Assembly: GCF_000426865.1 (NCBI RefSeq)
Contig: NZ_AUGE01000007.1
Span: 62,001-126,000 of the forward strand
Direction of reading: 5' to 3'
From: Citrifermentans bremense R1
GTDB taxonomy: Bacteria > Desulfobacterota > Desulfuromonadia > Geobacterales > Geobacteraceae
Length of the DNA stretch: 64,000 nt
This document shows, piece after piece, positions 8,221 to 16,723 of the stretch. Below the pieces are notes generated by a model. It searched no databases, had not been told where the DNA came from, and saw only the letters and a list, made by a program, of their open reading frames with translations. How positions within the stretch are numbered: position 1 is the first letter of the stretch; every line of letters starts with the position of its first letter. A program made the position numbers and the translations under genes.

Positions 8221-9828
8221 CTACAGTTTGAACTGCTGCACCAGCCTTTGCAGCTGTTCGGCAGTCCCGTTTAGTTGATGCGCCGCGGTCGCGGATTCGT
8301 GGGCTCCCGACGCGGTGTCCCGCACTACCTGGGATATCTGCTGCATGCTGCTGGAAATCTCGCTGGTGGTGGCGGTCTGCTCCTCCGCTGCGGTAGCGAC
8401 CTGGTTCACCTGCATGGCGACGTCGTGCACCTGCTCCAGGATTTCGCGCAGGGCGTCGCCGGACTTGGCCGCCTCCCTGGTTCCCGCCTCCACCTGCCCG
8501 ACCCCCTGCTCCATGGCTGCCACGGCCCCCTTGGTCTCCCTCTGGATCGCCTTGATCATCTCGTCTATCTCCCTGGTGGCCCGGGTGGTGCGCTCGGCGA
8601 GGGCGCGGACCTCGTCCGCCACCACCGCGAAGCCCCGCCCCTGTTCGCCGGCGCGGGCTGCTTCGATGGCGGCGTTCAGCGCCAGGAGATTGGTCTGGTC
8701 CGCGATGTCCTCGATGGTCACGATGATGGCGCCGATCTGATCGCTGCGTTCACCAAGGGTTTCCACCGTCCGGGCCGATTCCTGGACCTTGGCGGCGATC
8801 TCGCCCATGACCGAAACGGTTCTTTCCACCAGGCTTGCGCCGCCGCTGGCCGATTCGGCGGCAAGCTTCGCTCCCTCGGAGGCTTTCTGGCAGGTGAGAG
8901 CTATGTCCCCTGAAGTCGTCGACATCTCCTCACCCGCCGTGGCGACGGTCGAGGATTGCGCCGCGACCTCCTCCGCGCCGTTGGCGATACGTTCCGCAGT
9001 CGCGCTCAGCTGTGCGGAAGCGGCCACCACCTGGTTGGAGGTATCGGAAATATGATTGATCATCTCGTGCAGTCTCCCGATGATCCCGTTGAACTCCCGG
9101 CTCATGATGCCGAGTTCGTCCTTGCTGTCGATCTCCACCCGCCTGGTCAGATCCCCCTCGTGCACCGCGGTCATGACCACTCTCATGGCATCGATGGAGC
9201 GCATGATGCTCCTCAGCAACAAGAGCCCCACTACCATCAGCAGCAGCAGGCCCGCGACTCCGGCCACAACCGCCTCCACGATGGCCATCCTGCGGTCCGC
9301 GTCGAACTCCTCGTCAGCCGCGTCCATCTCCTTTTGCATGGAAGCGACAATTTTGTCGACTCCCACCTCGACCTTCGCGACCTTTTCATCGATTTGAGCG
9401 TCGAGCGCGCGCAGCTCCGGCGTGACGCCGTCGGTCGTCTTCAGGAGAGGAAGCATCTGCCCCTCGAACAGGTTCACCACATCGTTGAGAGCGGCCTTGA
9501 CGTCGGCCGCTATCTGCTTCTCCTCCGCTGTATCGACGGACGTCTCTACGGCTGCGATGTTTTTCAAGACCTCCGTCTTTGTCTCATTCCAGCTCTTCGC
9601 GGTCTCGTCGAGGTTCCGGTTTATCTCCGCGTCGGCGATGATGCGGTACAACGCGAGCCCCCCCATGGAGGCCTCCTTGGCCAGGACTGCGTCTTTTGAG
9701 CGTTTCGCCCCCTCATCCTGAAGCCGGCCGAGCTTTGCTATGTTGCTGTACTCGAAAGCAACGATGCCAACTACGGTGAGCAACAAAACCACGAGATTGA
9801 GTATGATCTTGGACCTGATGGTGGACAT
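8221..9828 (-). CDS. Methyl-accepting chemotaxis protein
   Basis: A 535-residue transmembrane chemoreceptor. TM1 is at about 8-25, a helical periplasmic sensing domain of about 155 residues follows, and TM2 is at about 183-205. A HAMP domain comes next, then the long cytoplasmic coiled coil with the conserved CheA/CheW-binding tip ([19 protein letters not shown], then [18 protein letters not shown]). It controls CheA and so flagellar or pilus-related behaviour; the ligand cannot be read from sequence. AAAGGAGAGGCCAT precedes the ATG. No che genes are adjacent. Confidence 0.95.
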   Translation of the reverse strand: MSTIRSKIILNLVVLLLTVVGIVAFEYSNIAKLGRLQDEGAKRSKDAVLAKEASMGGLALYRIIADAEINRNLDETAKSWNETKTEVLKNIAAVETSVDTAEEKQIAADVKAALNDVVNLFEGQMLPLLKTTDGVTPELRALDAQIDEKVAKVEVGVDKIVASMQKEMDAADEEFDADRRMAIVEAVVAGVAGLLLLMVVGLLLLRSIMRSIDAMRVVMTAVHEGDLTRRVEIDSKDELGIMSREFNGIIGRLHEMINHISDTSNQVVAASAQLSATAERIANGAEEVAAQSSTVATAGEEMSTTSGDIALTCQKASEGAKLAAESASGGASLVERTVSVMGEIAAKVQESARTVETLGERSDQIGAIIVTIEDIADQTNLLALNAAIEAARAGEQGRGFAVVADEVRALAERTTRATREIDEMIKAIQRETKGAVAAMEQGVGQVEAGTREAAKSGDALREILEQVHDVAMQVNQVATAAEEQTATTSEISSSMQQISQVVRDTASGAHESATAAHQLNGTAEQLQRLVQQFKL

Positions 9829-10166
9829 ATGGCCTCTCCTTTGTCACTTTCACTTAAAAAATCTTCAGTCACAACAAACGATATCGGTGCATGGCAGTAC
9901 CACTGCATGGGATATAACGAAAACGGATTGCAACAATCTCCCGACTATCTTAAAATCACGGGGACTGTCAGATCTGAGCGTGGCCATGGGAAAAGATCAA
10001 GTCGCCAAAGCAAAATGCGATGGAGTCAGATGATTGGCTCATACCAATCTGACAGCCGTCTTGTTGGCAATGCCTGTGAAATATTGTTGTAGTGACCGGC
10101 GGTTCGAAGCAGACAGTGCGCCTTTGGTCGACAAACAATGAACAGCGGAGCAGGGGAGACGGGAGC
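9829..10166. other. Divergent intergenic region, chemoreceptor / ercA-like
   Basis: About 340 bases between divergent genes, noticeably AT-richer than its flanks. It must hold the promoters of both genes, but I could not fix a convincing -35/-10 or sigma-54 pair. No gene or RNA is seen. Confidence 0.4.
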
Positions 10167-11327
10167 ATGGCGGAAGGTCTCGAACTGAGGAAATTTCTGG
10201 CCCCCGAGTTTATTTTCGGCGCCGGAGCGCGGCAACTGGCCGGCAGGTACGCCAAGAACCTCGGCGGGCGCAAGATACTGGTGGTATCGGACCCCGGGGT
10301 GGTCGAGGCGGGGTGGACCAAGGACGTCACCGACAGCCTGGAGGCCGCCGGTCTTTCCTATGTCCTCTTTACCGCCATCACCCCAAACCCCAAGGTCGAA
10401 GAGGTCATGGCCGGGGTGGCGCTCTACCAGGCGGAGCGCTGCGACCTGCTGGTCACGGTCGGCGGGGGAAGCCCCATCGACTGCGCCAAGGGGATCGGCA
10501 TAGTCAGCACCAACAAGAAGCACATCCTGGACTTCGAAGGGGTGGACATGGTGACCTCCCCCATGCCGCCTCTGATCTGCATCCCCACCACCGGGGGAAC
10601 CTCCGCCGACGTCTCCCAGTTCGCCATCATCAGCAACCCCATGGAGAGGGTCAAGATCGCCATCATCAGCAAGTCGGTCGTCCCCGACATCGCCCTCATC
10701 GACCCGGTCACCCTCACCACCATGGATCCCTACCTGACCGCCTGCACCGGGCTAGACGCCATGACCCACGCCATCGAGGCCTTCGTATCCACGGCCCGCT
10801 CCAGCATGACCGACCTGCATGCCCTTGAGGCGCTGCGCCTGCTCTCGGCGAGCCTCGTCCCCAGCATCCGCAACCCCGATGACCTGAACCTGCGCGGCGA
10901 CGTCATGATGGGGAGCCTGCAGGCAGGGCTCGCCTTCTCCAACGCCATCCTCGGGGCGACCCACGCCATGGCGCACAGCCTGGGGGGCGCGCTCGACCTG
11001 GCGCATGGGGAGTGCAACGCCATCCTGCTGGACCACGTCATAGAGTTCAACTTCGCCGCGTCGCCGGAGCGGTTCGAGCGGATAGCGCAGGTCATGGGGC
11101 TCGACCTGCGGGGCCTCCCTCTCAAGGAGAGGAAAAAGGCTCTCTTGCGGCATGTCAGGGAGCTGAAGGCGCAAGCGGGTGTGGCCCGGACCCTGGCCGA
11201 GGTAGGGGTGGGGTTGAGCGACCTCTCCCTTTTCAGCGAGCATGCCCTCAATGACCCCTGCATGGCGACCAACCCGCGCCGCCCCTCCAAGAGGGACATC
11301 GAGGTCCTGTATGAAGAAAGCCTCTGA
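10167..11327 (+). CDS. ercA: Iron-containing alcohol dehydrogenase, ErcA-like
   Basis: A 386-residue group III (iron-dependent) alcohol dehydrogenase. It shows the NAD-binding GGGSPIDCAKG, the TTGGTSADVSQF segment and the metal-site histidines in DAMTHAIEAF, THAMAHSLGG and LAHGECNA. The opening LRKFLAPEFIFGAGA matches what I recall of ErcA, the alcohol-dehydrogenase-like protein linked to sensor kinases in Pseudomonas ethanol-oxidation control. The following hybrid kinase gene overlaps it by 17 bases, which supports a regulatory rather than purely catabolic role. The start at 10167 follows GGGGAGACGGGAGC. Confidence 0.82.
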   Translation: MAEGLELRKFLAPEFIFGAGARQLAGRYAKNLGGRKILVVSDPGVVEAGWTKDVTDSLEAAGLSYVLFTAITPNPKVEEVMAGVALYQAERCDLLVTVGGGSPIDCAKGIGIVSTNKKHILDFEGVDMVTSPMPPLICIPTTGGTSADVSQFAIISNPMERVKIAIISKSVVPDIALIDPVTLTTMDPYLTACTGLDAMTHAIEAFVSTARSSMTDLHALEALRLLSASLVPSIRNPDDLNLRGDVMMGSLQAGLAFSNAILGATHAMAHSLGGALDLAHGECNAILLDHVIEFNFAASPERFERIAQVMGLDLRGLPLKERKKALLRHVRELKAQAGVARTLAEVGVGLSDLSLFSEHALNDPCMATNPRRPSKRDIEVLYEESL

Positions 11328-13335
11328 CCCGCCCCAACCAGATCCCCAGGACGTCCTGGCGGCGCTGCAGCAAAAGCTCGCGGGGCTCGGGGAATCCTCG
11401 ATGCGCAAGAGCTACTACCCCGAACTGCAGGAGCGCCTTGAGGAACTGGAGCGGTTCAAGGCCTTGCTGGATCACAGCAACGAAGCCATCTTCCTGATCG
11501 AGGTCTCCACCGGGCGCATCGTCGACCTGAACGACTCGGCCAGCCGCCAGACCGGTTGGAGCCGCGATGAGCTGCTGCAGCAATCTCTCTTCGATCTCTC
11601 CGAACTGCGGCAAAGCTCCGCCGCGGAAGCGCTGATCCGCTCCCCCGAGGAGACGGGGAGCGTCCGGATGCTCGCCGTCACCGAACTCCACCGCAAGGAC
11701 GGCGGGCGTTTCCCCTCAGAAATCACCCTGAACCGGATGCAGTTCCGCGATAATTCCTACGTGCTGGCGGTCGCCCGCGACATCACCCAAAGGAAGGCGA
11801 TGGAGGAGGCGCTCAGGGAGAGCGAGGAATTCCTGAAGAACATCGTGGACCACATCCCTGCGCTGGTCTTCGCCAAGGAGGTGCAGGGACTGCGCTTCGT
11901 CACCATCAACAAGGCGTGCCAGGAGGTGTTCGGCTTGAGCAGGGCGGAGGTGCTCGGCCGCACCAACTACGACCTCTTTCCCAAGGAGCAGGCCGACTTC
12001 TTCACCGAGATGGACCGGGAGACCCTCGCCAAGGGCGAGCTGGTGGAAGTCCCGGAGGAGACCATCAGCACCGGAAAAGGCGACCGCATCCTGCGGGTGA
12101 AGAAGATCCCGCTCTTCGACAACCAGGGGAATGAGCGTTTCCTGCTGGGGATCGCCGAGGACATCACGGAACGGAAGCAGCTGGAGGAAAAGCTGCTGCA
12201 ATCGCAGAAGATGGAGGCGATCGGGCAGCTGGCCGGCGGGGTGGCGCACGACTTCAACAACATCCTGATGGTGATTCTCGGCTACGGGAGCATCCTGCTC
12301 AACGAGGGGGCGCTGCCGGCGCGGCAAAAGGGGCAGGTGGAGCAGATCATGAACGCTGCGGACAAGGCGGCGAAACTCACCTCCGACCTCCTCGCCTTCA
12401 GCCGAAAGCAGGTGATCAAGCCCGCCACCATGAACCTGAACGACATCATCCTGCACGTGGAAAAGTTCCTCTCCCGCATCATCGGCGAGGACGTCCAACT
12501 GAGGGCGCGGCTTACCCCGCGCGAGCTGCAGGTCGACGTCGACCGGGGGCAGATAGAGCAGGTGCTGATCAACCTCGCCACCAACGCCCGCGACGCCATG
12601 CCCAAGGGGGGGCTGCTCACCATCGAGACCTCGTCGCTGCAGATCGACGAAGCCTTCGTCCAGGCCAACGGCATCGGCGCCCCCGGCCCTTACGCCGTCA
12701 TCTCCATCTCCGACACCGGCGTCGGCATGGACGAACAGACCCGCAGGAGGATCTTCGAGCCTTTCTTCACCACCAAGGAGGTGGGGAAGGGCACCGGCCT
12801 CGGCCTGTCCATCGTCTACGGCATCATCCAGCAGCACAGCGGCTTCGTGAACGTCTACAGCGAACCGCAGCTAGGGACCACCTTCCGCATCTACCTCCCC
12901 TTCAGCGCAAAAAGCGCCGAGAGGGCGCTGGAGCCCCAAGCCCCCGACACCACTCCGGGCGGGACGGAGACCATACTCGTGGTGGAGGACGAGCCGGACC
13001 TGCGCCTGCTTTTGCAGAACATCCTTTCCGGCGCCGGGTACCGCGTGCTCCTGGCCGAAAACGGGCAGGTGGCAGTCGAGCAGTACGCGGCCGGGGCAAG
13101 GGGGGAGATAGCGCTGGTGCTGATGGACATGATCATGCCGGGAATGAGCGGCAAGGAAGCCTGCCACGCCATCCGCGCCATCGAACCCGCAGCCAAGGTG
13201 CTTTACACCAGCGGCTACACCATGGACATCATCAAGAGCCGCGATCTGTTGGAGGAAGGGACCGAACTCCTCATGAAACCCGTCCGCCCCCTGGAGCTTT
13301 TGAAGAAGGTGCGGGAGATGCTGGACAGGTGGTGA
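11311..13335 (+). CDS. Hybrid sensor histidine kinase (PAS-PAS-HisKA-HATPase-REC)
   Basis: A 674-residue soluble sensor with no transmembrane segment. Two PAS domains span roughly residues 45-170 and 175-300. A HisKA domain carries the phospho-accepting His313 (GGVAHDFNN). The ATPase domain shows NLATNARDAMPKGG and GKGTGLGLSIVYGI. A C-terminal receiver domain has phospho-acceptor Asp606 (VLMDMIMPG) and the KPV lysine. It autophosphorylates and passes phosphate to its own receiver and then an unknown partner. The start overlaps the upstream ErcA-like gene by 17 bases, so the pair is co-translated; a later in-frame ATG (MRKSYY) is an alternative start. Confidence 0.9.
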   Translation: MKKASDPPQPDPQDVLAALQQKLAGLGESSMRKSYYPELQERLEELERFKALLDHSNEAIFLIEVSTGRIVDLNDSASRQTGWSRDELLQQSLFDLSELRQSSAAEALIRSPEETGSVRMLAVTELHRKDGGRFPSEITLNRMQFRDNSYVLAVARDITQRKAMEEALRESEEFLKNIVDHIPALVFAKEVQGLRFVTINKACQEVFGLSRAEVLGRTNYDLFPKEQADFFTEMDRETLAKGELVEVPEETISTGKGDRILRVKKIPLFDNQGNERFLLGIAEDITERKQLEEKLLQSQKMEAIGQLAGGVAHDFNNILMVILGYGSILLNEGALPARQKGQVEQIMNAADKAAKLTSDLLAFSRKQVIKPATMNLNDIILHVEKFLSRIIGEDVQLRARLTPRELQVDVDRGQIEQVLINLATNARDAMPKGGLLTIETSSLQIDEAFVQANGIGAPGPYAVISISDTGVGMDEQTRRRIFEPFFTTKEVGKGTGLGLSIVYGIIQQHSGFVNVYSEPQLGTTFRIYLPFSAKSAERALEPQAPDTTPGGTETILVVEDEPDLRLLLQNILSGAGYRVLLAENGQVAVEQYAAGARGEIALVLMDMIMPGMSGKEACHAIRAIEPAAKVLYTSGYTMDIIKSRDLLEEGTELLMKPVRPLELLKKVREMLDRW

Positions 13336-13339
13336 ACCA

Positions 13340-13360
13340 ATTGACAATTGACGATTGACA
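13340..13360. repeat. Heptamer tandem repeat ATTGACA x3
   Basis: Three head-to-tail copies of ATTGAC(A/G) just after the histidine kinase stop codon. Short arrays of this kind are typical intergenic filler; no role is evident. Confidence 0.6.
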
Positions 13361-13458
13361 ACGGGTTTGCTTTTGACTGGTCGCAGCGTCAAAATTAGCC
13401 GCCGGCGGGACAGGGGTAGTTGAAATACCATGCGGCACTGCTGCGGTAAAGCTGGGGG

Positions 13459-14538
13459 TCAGCTGCGGCAGCGCAAAAGGAAGAGCTTGTCGGCGTAGTG
13501 TTTCGCCTTGGTTAGTTCCTCGCTTGAGAGCGCGGCGGCGTGGACGGGCTTTTTGAAGCGGCGCAAAAAGCCGCGCTCGTCGCGGGTGAGCGGCGGGTTT
13601 TCCTGTCCCAGGCGCCCCGGTATCGGCAAGGGCGCCAGACGCGGCCGCGACAGCGCCCCCGCGAGGCACGGGTTGAGCCGGAAAGATCCCCCCTCCCCGC
13701 ACCCACCCTTTACATCCTTCCCCAGGTAGAGCACGAAGTTTCCCGGCGACTCGCGCCGTGCCTCCAGCTCCCGGATCCTGGCCGCCTCCTGTTCCGGATC
13801 GGACAGGGCGCCGCTATGGGCGAACAGAAGCGGCTTCAGCCCGCTCTTTCCCACCAGCTCCAGGAAGCGGTCGATCTTGAAGCTGGTGGCTAAGGGGTGG
13901 AGCAGCGCGTCGGCGAGCCCCGAGCGCGACGACACCTCCTGCGACTGCTCGAAGAACTCTCGCAGGCGCGATCCTTTCCTCGCCCGGGCCACCATCTGCC
14001 GCACCTGTTCCGGTGTGCGCACCTTTAATAGACGCAGCGCCCGCCGGATCGAGTCCTCCTCGAAGCGGGTATAGGTGCTGTAGACCATCACCCGCAGTAT
14101 CCCCCCCTCTCCCAGCCTCTGTTCCAGGGCCCTTAGCCCCGCCAGCGGATCTTCCAGGTGGTGCAGCACGCCGTAGCTGTCGATGAAGCCGAACGGCCCC
14201 GGCGCGGTCAGAGGGTCGAGCAGGTCCCCCGCCACGAACTCGGGGTGCGTGATGCCGTGCAGCAGGCAGTGCAGCCGGGCCCGGCGCAGGCTTTTTTGGG
14301 AGAGATCCAAGGCGGTGATGGCGCTGTCGGGGTTGGCAAGGGCGAAGGGATAGGGGGCGAAGCTGCCGCAGCCGGCGATGAGGATGCGGCGCAGGCGGTC
14401 GGGGGGAAGTTCCCCGTTGAACCTGGCCCAGAGGGTGTCCAGGTTGTTGGCGTAGGTGTCGCAGCGGCGCACCGAGGCCAAAAGGGGGTAGTCCGGGTAG
14501 GGGTAAAGCTCGTAATGGCGGCGCACGCTTGCTGGCAT
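13459..14538 (-). CDS. Class I SAM-dependent methyltransferase
   Basis: About 359 residues. The Rossmann methyltransferase core occupies the first two thirds: motif I ILIAGCGSFAPYPFA, an acidic ALDLS ribose-binding end of strand 2, then DSYGVLHHLEDP and GGILRVMVYS. The C-terminal third is basic and of unclear fold. It resembles methyltransferases with an N-terminal YPYPDYP motif; the substrate cannot be predicted. The start is uncertain: ATG 14538 is used, a GTG three codons upstream is also open, and neither has a strong ribosome binding site. It is the only gene facing left in this stretch and appears to be a single-gene unit. Confidence 0.82.
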   Translation of the reverse strand: MPASVRRHYELYPYPDYPLLASVRRCDTYANNLDTLWARFNGELPPDRLRRILIAGCGSFAPYPFALANPDSAITALDLSQKSLRRARLHCLLHGITHPEFVAGDLLDPLTAPGPFGFIDSYGVLHHLEDPLAGLRALEQRLGEGGILRVMVYSTYTRFEEDSIRRALRLLKVRTPEQVRQMVARARKGSRLREFFEQSQEVSSRSGLADALLHPLATSFKIDRFLELVGKSGLKPLLFAHSGALSDPEQEAARIRELEARRESPGNFVLYLGKDVKGGCGEGGSFRLNPCLAGALSRPRLAPLPIPGRLGQENPPLTRDERGFLRRFKKPVHAAALSSEELTKAKHYADKLFLLRCRS

Positions 14539-14620
14539 GGCGGGCACTCTAGCAAGTTACAGGGTTCAGGGCAAGGGCCGTGTGGCCTGTCTGGTCTGTC
14601 TGGCCTGGCCGACCTGGCCG

Positions 14621-14655
14621 AGGGGGACAGGCACCTTGCGGAGCCAGTCCCCTTC
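14621..14655. repeat. REP-like palindromic element, copy 3
   Basis: Short hairpin with arms AGGGGGACAGGC and GCCAGTCCCCTT, sharing the core of the elements at 821 and 1364. It is preceded by a run of CTGGCC/CTGTCTGG repeats (about 14580-14620) and ends at the chemoreceptor remnant. Confidence 0.5.
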
Positions 14656-14855
14656 AGAAGCTGAACCGGTTCACCATGGTGGAGAGCTTGGCGACCTGCG
14701 CCTCCAGCTCCTTCGCCGCCATGAGCGAGTCGGCCGCGCCGGAGGCGTTCTTCTCGGTGACGCCGGTGATGTGGGCCGCCCTCGCGTTGATCTCCTCGAT
14801 CCCCGCTGTCTGCCCTTCTATGCTGGTCAGTATCTCGTTTCCCGTGAGATCGACC
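14654..14855 (-). pseudogene. Chemoreceptor C-terminal remnant
   Basis: About 60 codons that match only the extreme C-terminus of methyl-accepting chemotaxis proteins: SIEGQTAGIEEINARAAHI, then VTEKNASGAADS and the final VAKLSTMVNRFSF. In intact receptors this follows several hundred residues of coiled coil, which are absent here. Upstream (14856-14943) the open frame continues into sequence without chemoreceptor character. It looks like a decayed gene left after a deletion. The upstream ATG lacks a ribosome binding site. Confidence 0.7.
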
Positions 14856-14943
14856 TGGAAACTACGGGGACGATGCTCCCCCTGAGACTTTGAAATACAC
14901 AAAGCCAATCGCAGTGAAGTCTTGGTTGCAAGCTCACAATTAA

Positions 14944-14975
14944 AAAGGCCCACAGGCGTTTTGCCTGTGGGCCTT
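14944..14975 (-). terminator. Intrinsic terminator of the Tsx-like gene
   Basis: Strong hairpin AAAGGCCCACAGGC / GCCTGTGGGCCTTT. On the minus strand the 3' arm runs into TTTTT, giving a canonical terminator about 45 bases after the Tsx-like gene. Confidence 0.85.
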
Positions 14976-15018
14976 TATCTTTAACAGTATGGTCGGTACG
15001 ACGAATGGGATCAGCTTG

Positions 15019-15807
15019 CTACAGCACCCATTTCACCATGACCTGCGGCGCGTACTCGTTGATGCCGCTGAAGCCGTACTTGTTGCGCCAGTAGATGAAC
15101 TCGGTCCCGACGTAGAGGTTGCCGGGTGAACCCCAGAGCTTGCCGGCGTCGAGCAAAAGGCGCGGCTGGGCGTCGATGTTGAAGGCGGAGTTCCCTTCGC
15201 CACCCGCGATATCGACGAACCCTTCGCAGACGAAGCTGGCCTTGCCGATGTTGAACGGCACCTGCCACACCGGGGTCACCTGGTAGGTCACACCTTCTTT
15301 ATCCATGCTGTTGCGTACGTAAAGGTTCAGGTCCGCGAAATTGAACTTGGGGAGGTTGAGGCTGAGACCTAGGCCGTAGAGGTAGTTGTGGAATCCCCCT
15401 CCGGAGGGGTAGGTTCCGACCTCGAGGGTGCCGGCCAGGAGCACGTCCTTAATAAACGGAGCGGAAAGGTCCAGCCCGGTGATCTTGCCGATGCTGAGCC
15501 TCGGGGAGATCTCGCCGTACATTGCGATCTCTTTCTCGGTGGGGTTGGTAATGTCCAGGAAGAGGAAGTTGTCGCCGTACTTCCAGGCATCGGCGTGCTC
15601 GATGGTGATGGTCGCCTGGTTGTTGTCCTTCTCTTTGGTCGAGGCGATCCTGAAGTTGTCGCCCCACAGGTACTGGAGGTTCGTCTCCTGCCACAGTGCG
15701 GCGCCGGCGCACGCCTTCTGGGGCGCGGCAAACGGCAGCAGCAGGGCGCCTGCAAGGGTAAGGGTTTTAATGCTGCGGGACAGGGAATTGCGGCTGGATC
15801 TTTTCAT
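15019..15807 (-). CDS. Tsx/OmpK-like outer membrane channel
   Basis: A 262-residue outer membrane beta-barrel protein with a Sec signal peptide (cleavage near ACAGA, about residue 35). It carries the Tsx-family opening with LQYLWGDNF and TITIEHADAWKYGDNFLFLD and ends in an aromatic/hydrophobic C-terminal strand (MVKWVL) suited to BAM recognition. Tsx proteins are nucleoside-specific channels in enterobacteria; specificity here is unproven. AAAGGAGAGAGCACCTGA precedes the ATG. It is followed by a clear terminator and appears monocistronic. Confidence 0.85.
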   Translation of the reverse strand: MKRSSRNSLSRSIKTLTLAGALLLPFAAPQKACAGAALWQETNLQYLWGDNFRIASTKEKDNNQATITIEHADAWKYGDNFLFLDITNPTEKEIAMYGEISPRLSIGKITGLDLSAPFIKDVLLAGTLEVGTYPSGGGFHNYLYGLGLSLNLPKFNFADLNLYVRNSMDKEGVTYQVTPVWQVPFNIGKASFVCEGFVDIAGGEGNSAFNIDAQPRLLLDAGKLWGSPGNLYVGTEFIYWRNKYGFSGINEYAPQVMVKWVL

Positions 15808-15972
15808 TCAGGTGCTCTCTCCTTTGGATTCCATGCTTACGCCTGCGGCAAAAGGCGGCTGAAATTAGCATATTTTCCGTTTGAGTTCACCTTTTTTTGG
15901 TCACATTAAACAAAGCCTCGAGTTAGGCCGGCTCCCCGGGGGCGGAGGCTGAAAAAAAAAGGCGCTGGGATG

Positions 15973-16293
15973 CTACCGCTTCTTGGAACGGCGCCGGTTG
16001 ATCCTCCTCGCGATGAAGAGCCCGACGAATCCAAGGGAGAGAAGCGCGATGGTGGCAGGTTCCGGCGCCAGGATCCCCGTCGGCTGGAGCTTGGTGGCGC
16101 CAATGGGAACCGAGGGGGCGTAAGAGTCGGGAGTTTTCCCCGGCTCGGTGAAGTCTGTCTTCGTGTCGAGCGCTTGGGCTATCTCAGGAGCAGAGGCAAG
16201 TTCTTGGAGATCCATTTCCTGATTGACGGTGAAGGGTGCTGCTGACGCGGAGGCCGCCGTAAGAAGAAGGACGGCAACGACGAAACTTTTCAT
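15973..16293 (-). CDS. PEP-CTERM sorting domain protein
   Basis: A 106-residue exported protein: signal peptide ending in SASA, a short polar mature region, and a C-terminal PEP-CTERM tag (PEPATIALLSLGFVGLF followed by a basic cluster RRINRRRSKKR). The PEP-CTERM/exosortase system cuts such proteins and is linked to exopolysaccharide-rich envelopes. No exosortase or PrsK/PrsR gene lies in this window. CACCAGGAGGGTTTTTTGAA precedes ATG 16293, which is preferred over a longer in-frame start. Confidence 0.85.
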   Translation of the reverse strand: MKSFVVAVLLLTAASASAAPFTVNQEMDLQELASAPEIAQALDTKTDFTEPGKTPDSYAPSVPIGATKLQPTGILAPEPATIALLSLGFVGLFIARRINRRRSKKR

Positions 16294-16365
16294 TTCAAAA
16301 AACCCTCCTGGTGCGTTGGAATTAGAACCGGAGGGTATGAGCAACTGTTGCGCATAAAATAACAA

Positions 16366-16723
16366 TATTTAATTATCAAGCACTTGCCAGTTCCCACGGC
16401 GGTTGGCCCTCGTCGTGATTCTGTGATTCCGACAGGTTATGACGGAGCTGCGGCGGCAAGAGCGCCGGAGAATCAAAAGGTTGAGGGCCGCGGCCGACGG
16501 CGAGGCTGTATGTCGGGAATCTTTACAGGCTGTTTTGGCCACCAAGAGGAGACCAGCCTTGCCGGCACCAGAACCAACGCGCCAAGACCAAAGCGGCAGC
16601 GACTTTAGATGCCTTGTTCATTCGTCACCAGTATACACAGGTGGTAAAAGCCATGAGCCATGCTAGTATTTACGCCTGCAAGTACTGGTTGAAATAAGGG
16701 AGTCAAAGCAACAGGAGCGTCAA
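16366..16723. other. Intergenic region before the globin sensor
   Basis: About 360 bases between divergent genes. The open frames in it are short, basic and lack good ribosome binding sites, so I do not call a gene. A GTATAC hexamer is present near 16631, but I see no clear promoter. Confidence 0.4.

Noticed and set aside
9829-9960. Sigma-54 site upstream of the chemoreceptor (TGGTACTGCCATGCA)
   Set aside because: Element spacing is one base short and the -24 core is imperfect.
16340-16400. Possible sigma-54 promoter (TGGCAAGTGCTTGA) upstream of the PEP-CTERM gene
   Set aside because: The distance between the GG and the downstream element is one base short of the -24/-12 rule and TTGC is replaced by TTGA.
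16439-16666. 75-codon frame upstream of the globin sensor
   Set aside because: Highly basic, low-complexity, no ribosome binding site and no domain.
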